Assembly (NCBI RefSeq): GCF_000340435.2
Contig: NZ_CP011883.2
Coordinates: forward strand, 3,270,687 to 3,334,686
Direction: 5' to 3'
Source: Mycobacterium haemophilum DSM 44634
GTDB lineage: Bacteria; Actinomycetota; Actinomycetes; Mycobacteriales; Mycobacteriaceae
Length of the DNA: 64,000 nt
The notes beneath the pieces are model-generated. The model was not told the DNA's origin. It did no database searches and was given only the letters and a program-made list of their open reading frames with translations. Shown in pieces: positions 8,497-17,554 of the stretch; within the stretch, counting starts at the first letter, position 1, and each line of letters starts with the position of its first letter. Position numbers and translations under genes: made by a program.

Positions 8497-9714
8497 ATGC
8501 CGGAAGCCGTCATCGTTGCCACCGCCCGCTCCCCGATCGGCCGCGCTATGAAGGGGTCGCTGGTCAGTATGCGACCCGATGACCTGGCCGTTCAGATGGT
8601 GCGCGCCGCCCTCGACAAAGTGCCAGCGCTAAACCCACACCAGATCGACGACCTCATCTTGGGATGTGGCCTGCCAGGCGGTGAGTCCGGTTTCAACATG
8701 GCCCGCGTGGTGGCCGTCGAACTCGGCTATGACTTCCTGCCGGGCACCACGGTCAACCGGTACTGCTCGTCGTCGCTGCAGACCACCCGGATGGCTTTTC
8801 ACGCGATCAAGGCCGGTGAGGGCGACGCGTTCATCTCCGCGGGTGTAGAGACAGTGTCGCGGTTCGGCAAAGGCAACTCCGACTCCTGGCCGGACACCCA
8901 CAATCCGCTCTTCACCGAGGCCCAGCAACGCTCGGCAGCGGCCGCCGCGGGCGCCGACGAATGGCACGATCCCCGCACCGACGGCAAGCTGCCCGACGTC
9001 TATATCGCGATGGGCCAGACCGCTGAAAACGTCGCCATACTCACCGGCATCAGCCGTGAAGACCAAGACCGCTGGGGGGTACGCAGCCAAAACCGGGCCG
9101 AGGAGGCAATCAAGAGCGGGTTCTTTGAGCGCGAAATTTCCCCGGTCACCCTCCCCGACGGCAGCACGGTGAGCACCGATGACGGGCCACGACCGGGTAC
9201 TACTTACGAGAAGGTCGCCGAGCTCAAACCCGCGTTCCGGCCTAATGGCACCGTCACCGCAGGAAACGCCTGCCCACTCAACGACGGTGCCGCCGCATTG
9301 GTGATCACCAGCGACACGAAAGCCAAGGAACTGGGCCTGACACCGCTGGCGCGCATCGTGTCCACCGGAGTCAGCGGGCTCTCACCGGAGATCATGGGCC
9401 TGGGCCCGGTCGAGGCGTGCAAGCAGGCGCTGCAACGCGCCGGCATGTCGGTGAGCGACATCGACCTGGTCGAGATCAACGAAGCCTTCGCGGTGCAGGT
9501 CCTGGGCTCAGCCCGCGAGCTGGGAATCGACGAAGACAAGCTGAACGTGTCGGGCGGGGCGATCGCGCTAGGTCACCCGTTTGGCATGACCGGCGCACGT
9601 ATCGCTACCACGCTGCTGAACAACCTCACCAGCTACGACAAGACGCTGGGTCTGGAAACCATGTGTGTCGGCGGCGGGCAGGGCATGGCGATGGTGATCG
9701 AGCGGCTCAGTTAG
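8497..9714 (+). CDS. fadA3: acetyl-CoA acetyltransferase / thiolase FadA3
   Basis: 405 residues from the ATG at 8497, which has GGAGGGA six bases upstream. A complete thiolase: the acyl-accepting cysteine lies in NRYCSSSLQ near residue 89, the catalytic His in GHPFGMTGAR near residue 362, and the second Cys in CVGGGQGM near residue 392. It carries out thiolytic cleavage of 3-ketoacyl-CoA in beta-oxidation, or the reverse condensation. It follows the secreted SGNH hydrolase on the same strand, suggesting release and degradation of acyl chains. The alternative start a few codons upstream has no better ribosome-binding site. Confidence 0.95.
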   Translation: MPEAVIVATARSPIGRAMKGSLVSMRPDDLAVQMVRAALDKVPALNPHQIDDLILGCGLPGGESGFNMARVVAVELGYDFLPGTTVNRYCSSSLQTTRMAFHAIKAGEGDAFISAGVETVSRFGKGNSDSWPDTHNPLFTEAQQRSAAAAAGADEWHDPRTDGKLPDVYIAMGQTAENVAILTGISREDQDRWGVRSQNRAEEAIKSGFFEREISPVTLPDGSTVSTDDGPRPGTTYEKVAELKPAFRPNGTVTAGNACPLNDGAAALVITSDTKAKELGLTPLARIVSTGVSGLSPEIMGLGPVEACKQALQRAGMSVSDIDLVEINEAFAVQVLGSARELGIDEDKLNVSGGAIALGHPFGMTGARIATTLLNNLTSYDKTLGLETMCVGGGQGMAMVIERLS

Positions 9715-9857
9715 GGCCGCCGCGTCCGACGAATAGGGCAGCCAGCTGGTGATGGCTCTAACCAGCTCCCTGTGGCGTGTGACGTTCGTCGTGTGCTGAT
9801 GGGCGCAGGCGATCGTGGGATAAATGACTCCCGTCAACCATCTGGCGGGTATCGGGG

Positions 9858-10496
9858 TTAGCGTAGTTGAGGTAGGTGTTCGTCGCGCAAGCGATCGGCC
9901 ACCACGCGCTCAACTGTGTCCACGATCGCCACGGTGCGCGGGTCGAGCTCCACGTTCACGCGATCGCCGACCTGTTTGCGCGCGAAGTTGGTGACGCGCA
10001 ACGTCTCAGGGATCAGATGGACGTCGAATGTTCCGTCATTCCGCGTCTGTCCCACCGTGAGACTTGAGCCATCGAGCGCGATGAAACCTTTGTACAAAAT
10101 GTACTTCATCCACGCTGCCGGCACTTGGATTGTGAGATCCAGCTGGCCGCCGACAGCGGTAGCGCGCGTCACAGTGCCCGTGCCAATCACGTGTCCATAC
10201 ACGTCATGTCCTCCGAGTTCGTCACCGTGGCGCGCGGAGCGTTCAACGCTCACGCCGCGCCCGACCGACAAATCCCCGAGTGTCGTAAGTGAGCGCGTTT
10301 CCTGCATCGCGTCGAATGAAAGCGTTGTGGCCGTGTGCGAGACGACAGTGCAGCACACGCCATCGATCGCCACGCTGGCACCGACGTGCACGTCGCGGGC
10401 GAGCTCCGCACTCAGCTCGACGGAGAAGCGCGTGAAGCCTGGGTGCGTTTCAACGAAGGTTACCGGGAAAACGCCGCGCGTGATGCCTGTGTACAT
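9858..10496 (-). CDS. riboflavin synthase alpha subunit, E. coli RibC-type
   Basis: 212 residues with the duplicated lumazine-binding barrel of riboflavin synthase, which dismutates two 6,7-dimethyl-8-ribityllumazines. The start MYTGITRG, the first-repeat motif DGVCCTVV, GGHDVYGH, and the second-repeat MKYILYKGFIALDGSSLTVG, HLIPETLRVT and VDTVERV all match the gamma-proteobacterial enzyme closely. Mycobacteria normally carry a separate actinobacterial-type ribC in the rib operon elsewhere, so this is probably a second, transferred copy. It has no other rib gene beside it and lies next to a decayed IS3 element. Ribosome-binding support at the ATG is weak. Confidence 0.85.
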   Translation of the reverse strand: MYTGITRGVFPVTFVETHPGFTRFSVELSAELARDVHVGASVAIDGVCCTVVSHTATTLSFDAMQETRSLTTLGDLSVGRGVSVERSARHGDELGGHDVYGHVIGTGTVTRATAVGGQLDLTIQVPAAWMKYILYKGFIALDGSSLTVGQTRNDGTFDVHLIPETLRVTNFARKQVGDRVNVELDPRTVAIVDTVERVVADRLRDEHLPQLR

Positions 10497-10504
10497 TGCT
10501 GAGA

Positions 10505-10920
10505 ATCTATATTAGCTTCAGTCTCGACGGCAGCCAGGTGCGTTGAGACTTCTCCCCAAAGCTCCAAGACATGAACTCGTGTTCCGTGGCCAGCGTGCAG
10601 AGCCGTTGTGCACCAACGTTTCCTGGCAGACACAGCCATACTGACTGCACTGTTGACCATCGCGGTATCGACGGTAGTAGAAAACGCGCACGCACGATCA
10701 CCCGCGAGAAGCAGTCCACACCACAGCTCGTTGGGCTGGGTCGCGGTGAACTGCCGATTGATCAGGTCCGCGGGAATATCCACGTGGATGAGGTTGGGCG
10801 TGCGGCGTCCTGGTCGTGGTACTACGTAGCGACCTGCTCGGACATGATCGCGTTGGCCAGTTTGCGGTTGACGTTCGTGTCGTAGTCGGCTAGCAGAGCG
10901 GCGCGGACACGTCCCACGAT
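10505..10920 (-). pseudogene. decayed IS3-family transposase (OrfB) remnant
   Basis: No frame is open throughout, but conserved OrfB pieces are recognisable in different minus-strand frames. PADLINRQFTATQPNELW matches the linker before the catalytic core, DCFSRVIVRAR corresponds to IDVFSRxIVGW, and a degenerate LVHNGSARWPRNTSS corresponds to the HHSDRGSQYTS block. Frameshifts and stops separate the pieces, and the DDE acidic residues are no longer readable as a set. Clear terminal inverted repeats were not found. The rest of the 716-nt gap (to 11212) holds no credible gene; a short frame with VRAALLADYDTNVNRKLANA near 10830-10910 may be another gene fragment. Confidence 0.6.
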
Positions 10921-11212
10921 CCGACACCAGCCGTCGCCGATGGTAGTGCAATAGGAAACGCGCCAATCCTGTTATTCGGCAACCGGTTCGCCCGATCGCG
11001 ACCGAGCGACGATTCGCCGGCGCACCGATGACGAGTACATCCGGGGCGTGACCTCCTGATGATCACTCTACCCTCGACTCTCATAACCGTGGACCAACAA
11101 CACGGCGACCAATTCAGGGGCCCGGTCACTCGGCATCTACGGGACTCCACCCATTGATCTGGCGCTCGGGGTCCGTCAAGTAATGCTGCGCGGTATGGTA
11201 TTACGGTGGTCC

Positions 11213-11701
11213 ATGCAGACGAAATCGACAAGGAAGACCACGATCGGGTATGCCCTGGCGGCGACCGCTCTGATGTTCGGTGTCGGCGCAATGGCAGCAG
11301 CGCCTAGTGTAATTGCCGATCCCAATAGTCAGTGCACAGTCCCGGAGAGCCTAGACGAGGTAACGTTCCTCTTCGACGACGATGCAACCAAGACGCCCGA
11401 GAATCCGTATGCGGGCACCCAGTGGCAGATGACCTTCCATCCGGATGGCACGTACGAGTACACAATCCTCAACGACGGCTCACAGCACGCCGGGACCTAC
11501 ACTTACCAAACTACGTCACCGATTGCCGGCGTCATCAGTGCGTCAGAAGTTTTCAATGGCACGCCAGCGCAGTACACGCAGACCCTCACGTGCGCGACCA
11601 GCACCACGGGAACCTACTTGTACTCACAGACCACAGGAACTGAACCAGCCCAGCGCAGCAATACCGCTAAGTACACGATCCTCTCGGGGCCAGCCAGCTA
11701 G
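11213..11701 (+). CDS. small secreted protein of unknown function
   Basis: 162 residues from the ATG at 11213 (MQTKSTRKTT). A classical signal peptide (YALAATALMFGVGAMAAAPS) ends near an Ala-x-Ala site around residues 28-36. The mature part is about 125 residues, rich in Thr, Tyr and Ser, and looks like a small beta-sandwich or lipocalin-like domain (GTQWQMTFHPDGTYEYTI, GTYTYQTTSP). Two cysteines (QCTVPES and LTCATS) could pair. I do not recognise the family with confidence. Base composition is lower in GC than the neighbours, and the gene sits beside the IS remnant and converges on the BI-1-like gene, consistent with an acquired segment. Confidence 0.7.
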   Translation: MQTKSTRKTTIGYALAATALMFGVGAMAAAPSVIADPNSQCTVPESLDEVTFLFDDDATKTPENPYAGTQWQMTFHPDGTYEYTILNDGSQHAGTYTYQTTSPIAGVISASEVFNGTPAQYTQTLTCATSTTGTYLYSQTTGTEPAQRSNTAKYTILSGPAS

Positions 11702-11714
11702 CGATCCTTGGTCG

Positions 11715-12572
11715 CTAGTCGTTCTGCAGATAACTCAGCAGACGCAGGATCTCCAGGTACAGCCAGACCAGCGTGACGGTCAAGCCCAGAGCAATCCCCC
11801 ACGCCGCCTTCTCCGGCGCTCCCGCGCGGATCATCTGGTCGGCCGCATCGAAGTCGATCAGGAAGCTGAATGCCGCGATGCCGATACACACCAGCGAGAA
11901 GATGATCGCCACCGGTCCGCCGCTGCGCAGGCCGAGACCTGTTCCGCCACCCACCCCGAACATCGCCAGCACGAAATTGCCGAGCATCAGGGCTAGCACC
12001 CCGAACATCCCTGCGACCAGCATTCGGGTGAACTTCGGGGTGACCCGGATGGCCCCGGTTTTGTAGACGACGAGCATCCCGAAGAACACCCCGAAGGTGC
12101 CCAGAACGGCCTCGCCGATCAACGCGCCGGCGCTGGCGGACGACACCCGGAAGTTGGCGAAGAGGAACGAAACCGCGCCGAGGAACAATCCCTCGAGGAC
12201 GGCGTAGCTGAGCACGATTGCCGGGCTGTCCTGCTTGCGCCCAAAGGTGGCGACCAGCACCAGCGCCAAGCCACCAAAAGCGCCGACCAGGGTGAGCGGG
12301 GCGGCTAGTGCGAGATTCGATGCCACCAGGAAGAAGGAGACCACGGCCGAGGCCATCAACACCGCCAGCGTCATGCCGGTCTTGGTAACGACGTCGTCGA
12401 TGGTCAGTGGCCGCGAGACCCGAGCCGCACGAGTCTCCTGGTAGGGAGCCGCGGCGTAGGGATCGGCTTGGTAGTACCCCTGCTGCATCGGGGCCGCGCC
12501 AGTGCCGAACTGCGCGTATCCGCCCCTCTGCTTAGGCAGCGAACGAAATACCGGGTTGCTTGTCTCGCGCAC
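11715..12572 (-). CDS. Bax inhibitor-1/YccA-type multi-pass membrane protein (Rv1072-like)
   Basis: 285 residues. A polar N-terminal tail of about 60 residues, rich in Gly, Gln, Tyr and Pro, precedes seven hydrophobic segments between residues 70 and 280. The last segments (FDAADQMIRAGAPEKAAWG, LVWLYLEILRLLSYL) carry the acidic residues typical of the BI-1/YccA (TMBIM) family, some members of which are pH-gated calcium-leak channels. The family assignment is firm; the role in mycobacteria is unknown. It converges on the secreted-protein gene with a 13-nt gap and is divergent from echA9. Confidence 0.85.
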   Translation of the reverse strand: MRETSNPVFRSLPKQRGGYAQFGTGAAPMQQGYYQADPYAAAPYQETRAARVSRPLTIDDVVTKTGMTLAVLMASAVVSFFLVASNLALAAPLTLVGAFGGLALVLVATFGRKQDSPAIVLSYAVLEGLFLGAVSFLFANFRVSSASAGALIGEAVLGTFGVFFGMLVVYKTGAIRVTPKFTRMLVAGMFGVLALMLGNFVLAMFGVGGGTGLGLRSGGPVAIIFSLVCIGIAAFSFLIDFDAADQMIRAGAPEKAAWGIALGLTVTLVWLYLEILRLLSYLQND

Positions 12573-12801
12573 CGTCGGATCCTCTCTTGTGGCTGTGGCT
12601 TCGAGCTTTCAACGATCAATCGCTCGCCCGAGTTCCCATCGAGCTGCAGTTTTCTTCGATATTGCCGGGCTCGTATGTTGTTGTCTGGATAAACATAAAC
12701 CTTACCCGCGGGCACCATCGAGCTAGCAACGATCTAGATTGCTGATCAATGCGTTGGGCAGCATTTTCGGTCGGATTCTCCAATGAGCGGGAGGTTAGGG
12801 C

Positions 12802-13848
12802 GTGGCTGGCGAATCGGATGAGGTCCTGGCCCGCGTTGAGGCTGGCGTCGGCCTTATCACGCTTAACCGGCCCAAGGCGATCAACTCGCTGAACCAGCAG
12901 ATGGTGGACGCGTTGACCGCCCTACTCACCCGTTGGGAAGACGACGACGCGGTGCACGCGGTGGTGCTATCTGGAGCTGGGGAACGCGGACTGTGCGCCG
13001 GCGGTGATGTCGTGGCGATCTATCACAGCGCCCGGGCGGACGGGGTCGCGGCACGACGGTTCTGGCGCAGCGAGTACCTGCTCAACGGCCAAATCGCCCG
13101 GTTCGTCAAGCCGTACGTGTCGTTGATGGACGGCATCGTGATGGGCGGTGGCGTCGGCGTCGGCGCACACGCAAACACCCGGGTGGTGACCGATACCTCG
13201 AAGGTGGCCATGCCCGAGGTCGGCATCGGGTTCATCCCCGACGTCGGCGGGACATACCTGTTGTCCCGAGCGCCTGGCGCGCTGGGTCTGCATGCCGCGC
13301 TCACCGGAGCGCCGTTTTCCGGGGCCGACGCCATAGCACTGGGCTTCGCCGACCACTATGTGCCACACCGCGACCTCGACGCGTTCACCCGAGCGGTCAT
13401 TGCCGACGGCGTCAACAGCGCACTAGCCGGCTACGCTATCGAACCTCCACCAAGCAACCTTGCCGCACAACGTGATTGGATCGACGAGTGTTACATGGGT
13501 GACACCGTCGAAGACATCATCGCCGCGTTGCGTGGACATCGGGGAGATGGGGCGGGACCTGCTGACGACGCCGCCAACCTGATCGCCAGCCGCTCCCCCG
13601 TCGCATTGTCGGTCACGCTGGAGGCGGTGCGTCGCGCCGCCAAACTGGAAACGCTGGAAGATGTTCTGACCCAAGATTATCGGGTGTCGTCGGCGTCACT
13701 ACGCTCACACGACCTGGTGGAGGGCATCCGCGCGCAGCTGGTCGACAAAGATCGCAATCCACAATGGGCGCCGGCGACACTAGCCGAAGTCACCGCAGCC
13801 GACATCGATGGGTATTTCGAGCCGGTCGATGACGACTTGAATTTCTAG
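12802..13848 (+). CDS. echA9: 3-hydroxyisobutyryl-CoA hydrolase-like crotonase EchA9
   Basis: 348 residues, GTG start with GGGAGG upstream. The enoyl-CoA hydratase/isomerase fold with motifs LITLNRPKAINSL, GLCAGGDVVAIY (oxyanion-hole loop), DGIVMGGGVGVG and PEVGIGFIPDVGGTYLLSR identifies the 3-hydroxyisobutyryl-CoA hydrolase branch. It is longer than ordinary crotonases because of the C-terminal extension. It probably acts in valine or branched-chain acyl-CoA catabolism. The next gene, echA8, starts 11 nt downstream with AGGAGGGT between, so the two are cotranscribed and are followed by an overlapping membrane hydrolase gene. Confidence 0.93.
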   Translation: MAGESDEVLARVEAGVGLITLNRPKAINSLNQQMVDALTALLTRWEDDDAVHAVVLSGAGERGLCAGGDVVAIYHSARADGVAARRFWRSEYLLNGQIARFVKPYVSLMDGIVMGGGVGVGAHANTRVVTDTSKVAMPEVGIGFIPDVGGTYLLSRAPGALGLHAALTGAPFSGADAIALGFADHYVPHRDLDAFTRAVIADGVNSALAGYAIEPPPSNLAAQRDWIDECYMGDTVEDIIAALRGHRGDGAGPADDAANLIASRSPVALSVTLEAVRRAAKLETLEDVLTQDYRVSSASLRSHDLVEGIRAQLVDKDRNPQWAPATLAEVTAADIDGYFEPVDDDLNF

Positions 13849-13859
13849 GAGGGTCACAC

Positions 13860-14633
13860 ATGACGTACGACACCATCCTCGTCGAGCGCGATCAGCGAGT
13901 TGGCATCATCACACTGAACAGGCCACAAGCCCTGAACGCGCTAAACAGCCAAGTAATGAACGAAGTCACCAGTGCAGCAACAGAATTAGACAACGATCCG
14001 GACATTGGGGCGATCCTCATTACTGGTTCGCCCAAGGCGTTCGCCGCCGGCGCCGACATCAAGGAGATGGCCAGCCTCACGTTCGCCGACGCATTCGACG
14101 CTGATTTCTTCGCCGCCTGGGGCAAGCTGGCCGCCGTGCGCACCCCGACGATCGCCGCAGTGGCCGGATACGCACTCGGCGGTGGCTGCGAGCTGGCGAT
14201 GATGTGCGATCTGCTGATCGCCGCCGACACAGCGAAATTCGGTCAGCCAGAGATCAAACTCGGCGTGCTGCCGGGCATGGGCGGCTCGCAGCGTCTGACC
14301 CGAGCGATCGGCAAGGCCAAAGCAATGGACCTGATCCTGACCGGCCGCACCATCGACGCGGCCGAAGCTGAACGCAGCGGCCTGGTTTCGCGGGTGGTGC
14401 CGGCCGACGATTTGCTGACCGAGGCCAAAGCCGTCGCCGCCACCATTTCGCAAATGTCACGGTCAGCGGCCCGGATGGCCAAGGAAGCAATCAATCGAGC
14501 CTTCGAATCCACGCTGACTGAAGGACTGCTCTACGAACGCCGGCTCTTCCATTCGACCTTCGCGACTGACGACCAGTCCGAAGGAATGGCGGCCTTCATC
14601 GAGAAACGCGCTCCTCAGTTCGCCCACCGATGA
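13860..14633 (+). CDS. echA8: enoyl-CoA hydratase EchA8
   Basis: 257 residues, full-length crotonase. The CoA-binding and oxyanion-hole segments are AFAAGADIKEM near residue 60 and ALGGGCELAMMCD near residue 105. Catalytic glutamates correspond to those in GGCELA and QPEIKLGVLPGMGG. It hydrates trans-2-enoyl-CoA in beta-oxidation. The terminal TGA overlaps the ATG of the next gene (ATGA), indicating translational coupling with the membrane hydrolase. Confidence 0.96.
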   Translation: MTYDTILVERDQRVGIITLNRPQALNALNSQVMNEVTSAATELDNDPDIGAILITGSPKAFAAGADIKEMASLTFADAFDADFFAAWGKLAAVRTPTIAAVAGYALGGGCELAMMCDLLIAADTAKFGQPEIKLGVLPGMGGSQRLTRAIGKAKAMDLILTGRTIDAAEAERSGLVSRVVPADDLLTEAKAVAATISQMSRSAARMAKEAINRAFESTLTEGLLYERRLFHSTFATDDQSEGMAAFIEKRAPQFAHR

Positions 14634-16405
14634 GCGAAACAGGTGCTGCGGCAACCGCCGCTGGCGACGAATCGGTCGACAGCGAATCAGCCGTCGACAC
14701 TGAGGAATCCGCCGACGCTAACGCTCCCGCTGAACCCACCGAAACCACGATGCCGGTGCCGCAACCAACCCGCAGTGCCTGGTGGGCTCGCCACTACACT
14801 TTCACCGGGACCGCGGTTGGCCTGATTTTCATCTGGTTTTCGATGACGCCGTCGCTGCTGCCGCGCGGTCCGCTGTTCCAAGGGCTGGTCAGCGGTTGCT
14901 CCGGCGCGATCGGCTATGGCTTTGGTGTCTTTGGCGTCTGGCTGGTCCGCTACATGCGCGCTCAGGACTCTAGCCCGTCCGCGCCGCGCTGGGCCTGGCT
15001 GGCGCTCATCGGGATCAGCCCGGTCGGGCTGGCCGTGATGGCGATCTGGTTCCACCTCTGGCAAGACCAGGTCCGCGACCTGATGGGCGTGGAACACCTG
15101 GAATGGTACGACTACCCGCTGACCGCAGGGCTGTCGCTGGTGGTGCTGTTCACCCTGGTCGAAATCGGCCAGATGATCCGCAAACTCGTCAGTTTCCTTG
15201 TGGGACAGGTCGATCGGATAGCACCGTTTCGCGTGTCAGCGACCATCGTGGTGGCCCTGCTCGTGGTGCTGACGATCACGTTGCTCAACGGTGTCGTCAT
15301 CAAAGTCATGATGCGCACCTTGAACAACACCTTCGCCTCGGTCAACAACGAGGTGAATCCCGATACCGCGCCACCGAAATCCCGGCTGCGATCAGGTGGC
15401 CCAGAATCGCTGGTGTCGTGGGAGTCGCTGGGCCATCAAGGCCGAATTTTCGTGGAGGCCGGCCCAACCGTCGACCAACTCGCGGCGTTCAACGCAACCC
15501 CGGCCATCGAGCCGATCCGTGCCTACGCGGGACTGGACTCCGCGGACGGCATCTCGGCGACCGCGGAGTTGGCGGCGCGCGAGCTGCAACGGACCGGCGG
15601 ATTGCAGCGCGCTGTCGTCGCGGTCGCAACGACCACCGGAACCGGGTGGATCAACGAGGCCGAAGCCGACGCGCTGGAGTACATGTACAACGGCAACACC
15701 GCGATCGTGAGCATGCAGTATTCGTTTTTGCCCAGCTGGCTGTCGTTCCTGGTGGACAAGGAGAACGCCCGGCGCGCCGGCCAGGCACTCTTTGAAGCGG
15801 TTGACAAACTGGTCCGACAAATGCCGGAAGCGCAGCGGCCCAAGCTGGTCGTGTTCGGCGAAAGTCTGGGATCGTTCGGTGGCGAGGCGCCGTTCATGAG
15901 CCTCAACAACGTCGTCGCCCGCACCGACGGTGCATTGTTTTCCGGACCGACGTTCAACAACACCATCTGGACCCAACTGACCGAGACCCGCGATCGTGGT
16001 TCACCGGAGTGGCTGCCCATCTACGACGACGGTCATAACGTCCGGTTCGTTGCCCGCCCAAGCAATCTGGAGCGCCCGAACGCACCGTGGGGCAGACCGA
16101 AGGTGGTGTACCTGCAGCACGCCTCCGACCCGATCGCGTGGTGGACTCCCAACCTACTTTTCTCCAGACCGGACTGGCTGCAAGAAAAGCGGGGCTACGA
16201 CGTGCTGCCCCAGACGCAATGGATCCCGGTGGTCACTTTCCTGCAGGTCTCTGCCGACATGGCGGTCGCCGTCGAGGTGCCCGACGGGCATGGCCACCAC
16301 TATGTCGCCGACGTCGCCAACGGTTGGGCCGCGGTGTTGTCGCCGCCCGGCTGGACACCGCAGAAAACTGACCGGTTGCGGCAGCTGCTGCACGGCAACA
16401 ATTAA
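14630..16405 (+). CDS. membrane alpha/beta-hydrolase family protein (Rv1069c-like)
   Basis: 591 residues. An acidic, Ala/Glu-rich N-terminal tail of about 50 residues leads into four to five membrane helices (about residues 60-225). A soluble domain of about 350 residues follows, with the nucleophile elbow FGESLGSFGGEA near residue 411 and a late YVADVANGWAAVL segment. This is the layout of the Abhydrolase_9 family, where an integral-membrane N-terminus carries an alpha/beta hydrolase. Substrate unknown. It is coupled by ATGA to echA8, suggesting lipid-related work. The rhodanese gene converges 68 nt downstream; the tandem PE_PGRS genes I recall at this position in H37Rv are absent. Confidence 0.85.
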   Translation: MSETGAAATAAGDESVDSESAVDTEESADANAPAEPTETTMPVPQPTRSAWWARHYTFTGTAVGLIFIWFSMTPSLLPRGPLFQGLVSGCSGAIGYGFGVFGVWLVRYMRAQDSSPSAPRWAWLALIGISPVGLAVMAIWFHLWQDQVRDLMGVEHLEWYDYPLTAGLSLVVLFTLVEIGQMIRKLVSFLVGQVDRIAPFRVSATIVVALLVVLTITLLNGVVIKVMMRTLNNTFASVNNEVNPDTAPPKSRLRSGGPESLVSWESLGHQGRIFVEAGPTVDQLAAFNATPAIEPIRAYAGLDSADGISATAELAARELQRTGGLQRAVVAVATTTGTGWINEAEADALEYMYNGNTAIVSMQYSFLPSWLSFLVDKENARRAGQALFEAVDKLVRQMPEAQRPKLVVFGESLGSFGGEAPFMSLNNVVARTDGALFSGPTFNNTIWTQLTETRDRGSPEWLPIYDDGHNVRFVARPSNLERPNAPWGRPKVVYLQHASDPIAWWTPNLLFSRPDWLQEKRGYDVLPQTQWIPVVTFLQVSADMAVAVEVPDGHGHHYVADVANGWAAVLSPPGWTPQKTDRLRQLLHGNN

Positions 16406-16473
16406 TCCCTCGCGAACGTGCGTGTCCGTACGACGACACGCCGCGTGGACCGGCATTCTCCGCACGCTCGCGG

Positions 16474-16860
16474 CTATCTCCCTAGCGAAGCCAGCACGTC
16501 GGCGGCCGCCAGCGCGTGGTAGCCGCCGACGACATCAGTGGCGCGGTGCAGCCCCAAGTCCAGCAACGCCGCCGCCGCCAGGCTCGAGGTGTAGCCCTGC
16601 GAGCACACGATCACCCACTCAACGTCGTCATCGACGGCCTGCGGCAGCCGGGCGTCACTGGTCGGGTCACACCGCCATTCCAGGACATTACGTTCGATCA
16701 CCAGCGCCCCCGGCACCTCGCCCTCACGAGCGCGCTGTGTCTGCGGCCGGATGTCCACGAGCGCCGCGCCGCGCCGCACCGCATCGACCACCTCGACGGC
16801 GGGAAGCCGGCGATACCGGCCGCGGGCGGTTTCCAATACCCGATCGATCCGGCTCATCAC
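16474..16860 (-). CDS. rhodanese-like sulfurtransferase domain protein (Rv1066-like)
   Basis: 128 residues, a single rhodanese domain. The signature IDRVLE near the start, VVDAVRRGAALVDIRP, and the active-site loop VICSQGYTSSLAA, with the catalytic Cys near residue 87, are clear. It transfers sulfane sulfur or senses thiol state in the cytosol. The start codon overlaps the stop of the upstream cysteine-dioxygenase-like gene (ATGA), so the two are coupled and may function together in sulfur disposal. Confidence 0.9.
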   Translation of the reverse strand: MMSRIDRVLETARGRYRRLPAVEVVDAVRRGAALVDIRPQTQRAREGEVPGALVIERNVLEWRCDPTSDARLPQAVDDDVEWVIVCSQGYTSSLAAAALLDLGLHRATDVVGGYHALAAADVLASLGR

Positions 16861-17441
16861 TGCCCCTCAGGCTGGTCGGTGAGTTCGGTGCGCTGGCGGC
16901 GCAACATGTTGCGTTCGGTGACCTCGTAGTACGACATCGCGGTCAGCGGTGGCGAATAGGCATGCACGCTCAGGGTCGGCTGCACCGGCCGCGTGCTATT
17001 GACCGTACGTGCCCGCCCGGCAACCGGCTGCGGCGCCCACACCACGTCGTGCACCCAGCCCAGCGGGAAGCCGGCCTGATCGCCAGCATCGAGCCGGCGG
17101 CGGCGCAACCGCCGGCCGTCCCAGCGGAATTCGTTGAGCGACCCGGACAACACTGTCAGCGCACCGAGTGACCCGCCGTGGTCGTGCAATTCGGTCGCGT
17201 GACCGGGGACCCAGCTGATCAGCCAGATGTCGAGCTCTTCGTCGCCATGGATGCGGGTGAACCAGCGCTGCGTTTCCGGGACACCGGCGTCAGGCAGCAG
17301 GTGGTCACACCGCCCGCTCATGACGTCGTCGGCGGCTTGGTCGGTGGCGTTCAGCAGGTCGGGCACCCGTAGTCGGGTGGGCCCCGAGGACGGGATCGTC
17401 AGCGCGCGCGGCGCAACAGCGGCGTCAGAAGGTAACGACAT
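16857..17441 (-). CDS. cysteine dioxygenase-like cupin protein (Rv1065-like)
   Basis: 194 residues from the ATG at 17441, with GGAG eight bases upstream. The cupin iron-binding motif is ELHDHGGSLGALTVLSGSL (two His near residues 97-99), with the third histidine plausibly in GWVHDVVW. This is the type I cysteine dioxygenase/3-mercaptopropionate dioxygenase superfamily, which oxidises a thiol to a sulfinate with non-heme iron. The overlap with the rhodanese gene supports a thiol/sulfur role. The exact thiol substrate cannot be told from the sequence. Confidence 0.85.
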   Translation of the reverse strand: MSLPSDAAVAPRALTIPSSGPTRLRVPDLLNATDQAADDVMSGRCDHLLPDAGVPETQRWFTRIHGDEELDIWLISWVPGHATELHDHGGSLGALTVLSGSLNEFRWDGRRLRRRRLDAGDQAGFPLGWVHDVVWAPQPVAGRARTVNSTRPVQPTLSVHAYSPPLTAMSYYEVTERNMLRRQRTELTDQPEGQ

Positions 17442-17554
17442 TGGGAGAGCTCCAGGGTGATGGGATCGGGCAAGTGGCGACGCGTTAGGGCCGACAACAC
17501 TCACAAAATCCGATGCGCTCCATCACAGCTGCCAGTGTTGCATAGATTGACATC

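Noticed and set aside
10571..10885. Plus-strand ORF opposite the IS3 remnant
   Set aside because: Its sequence is the antisense of recognisable transposase pieces and has no protein-like pattern.
12573..12801. Short ORFs between the BI-1-like gene and echA9
   Set aside because: They are short, overlap each other in several frames and show no ribosome-binding site or family; the interval is best read as a divergent promoter region.
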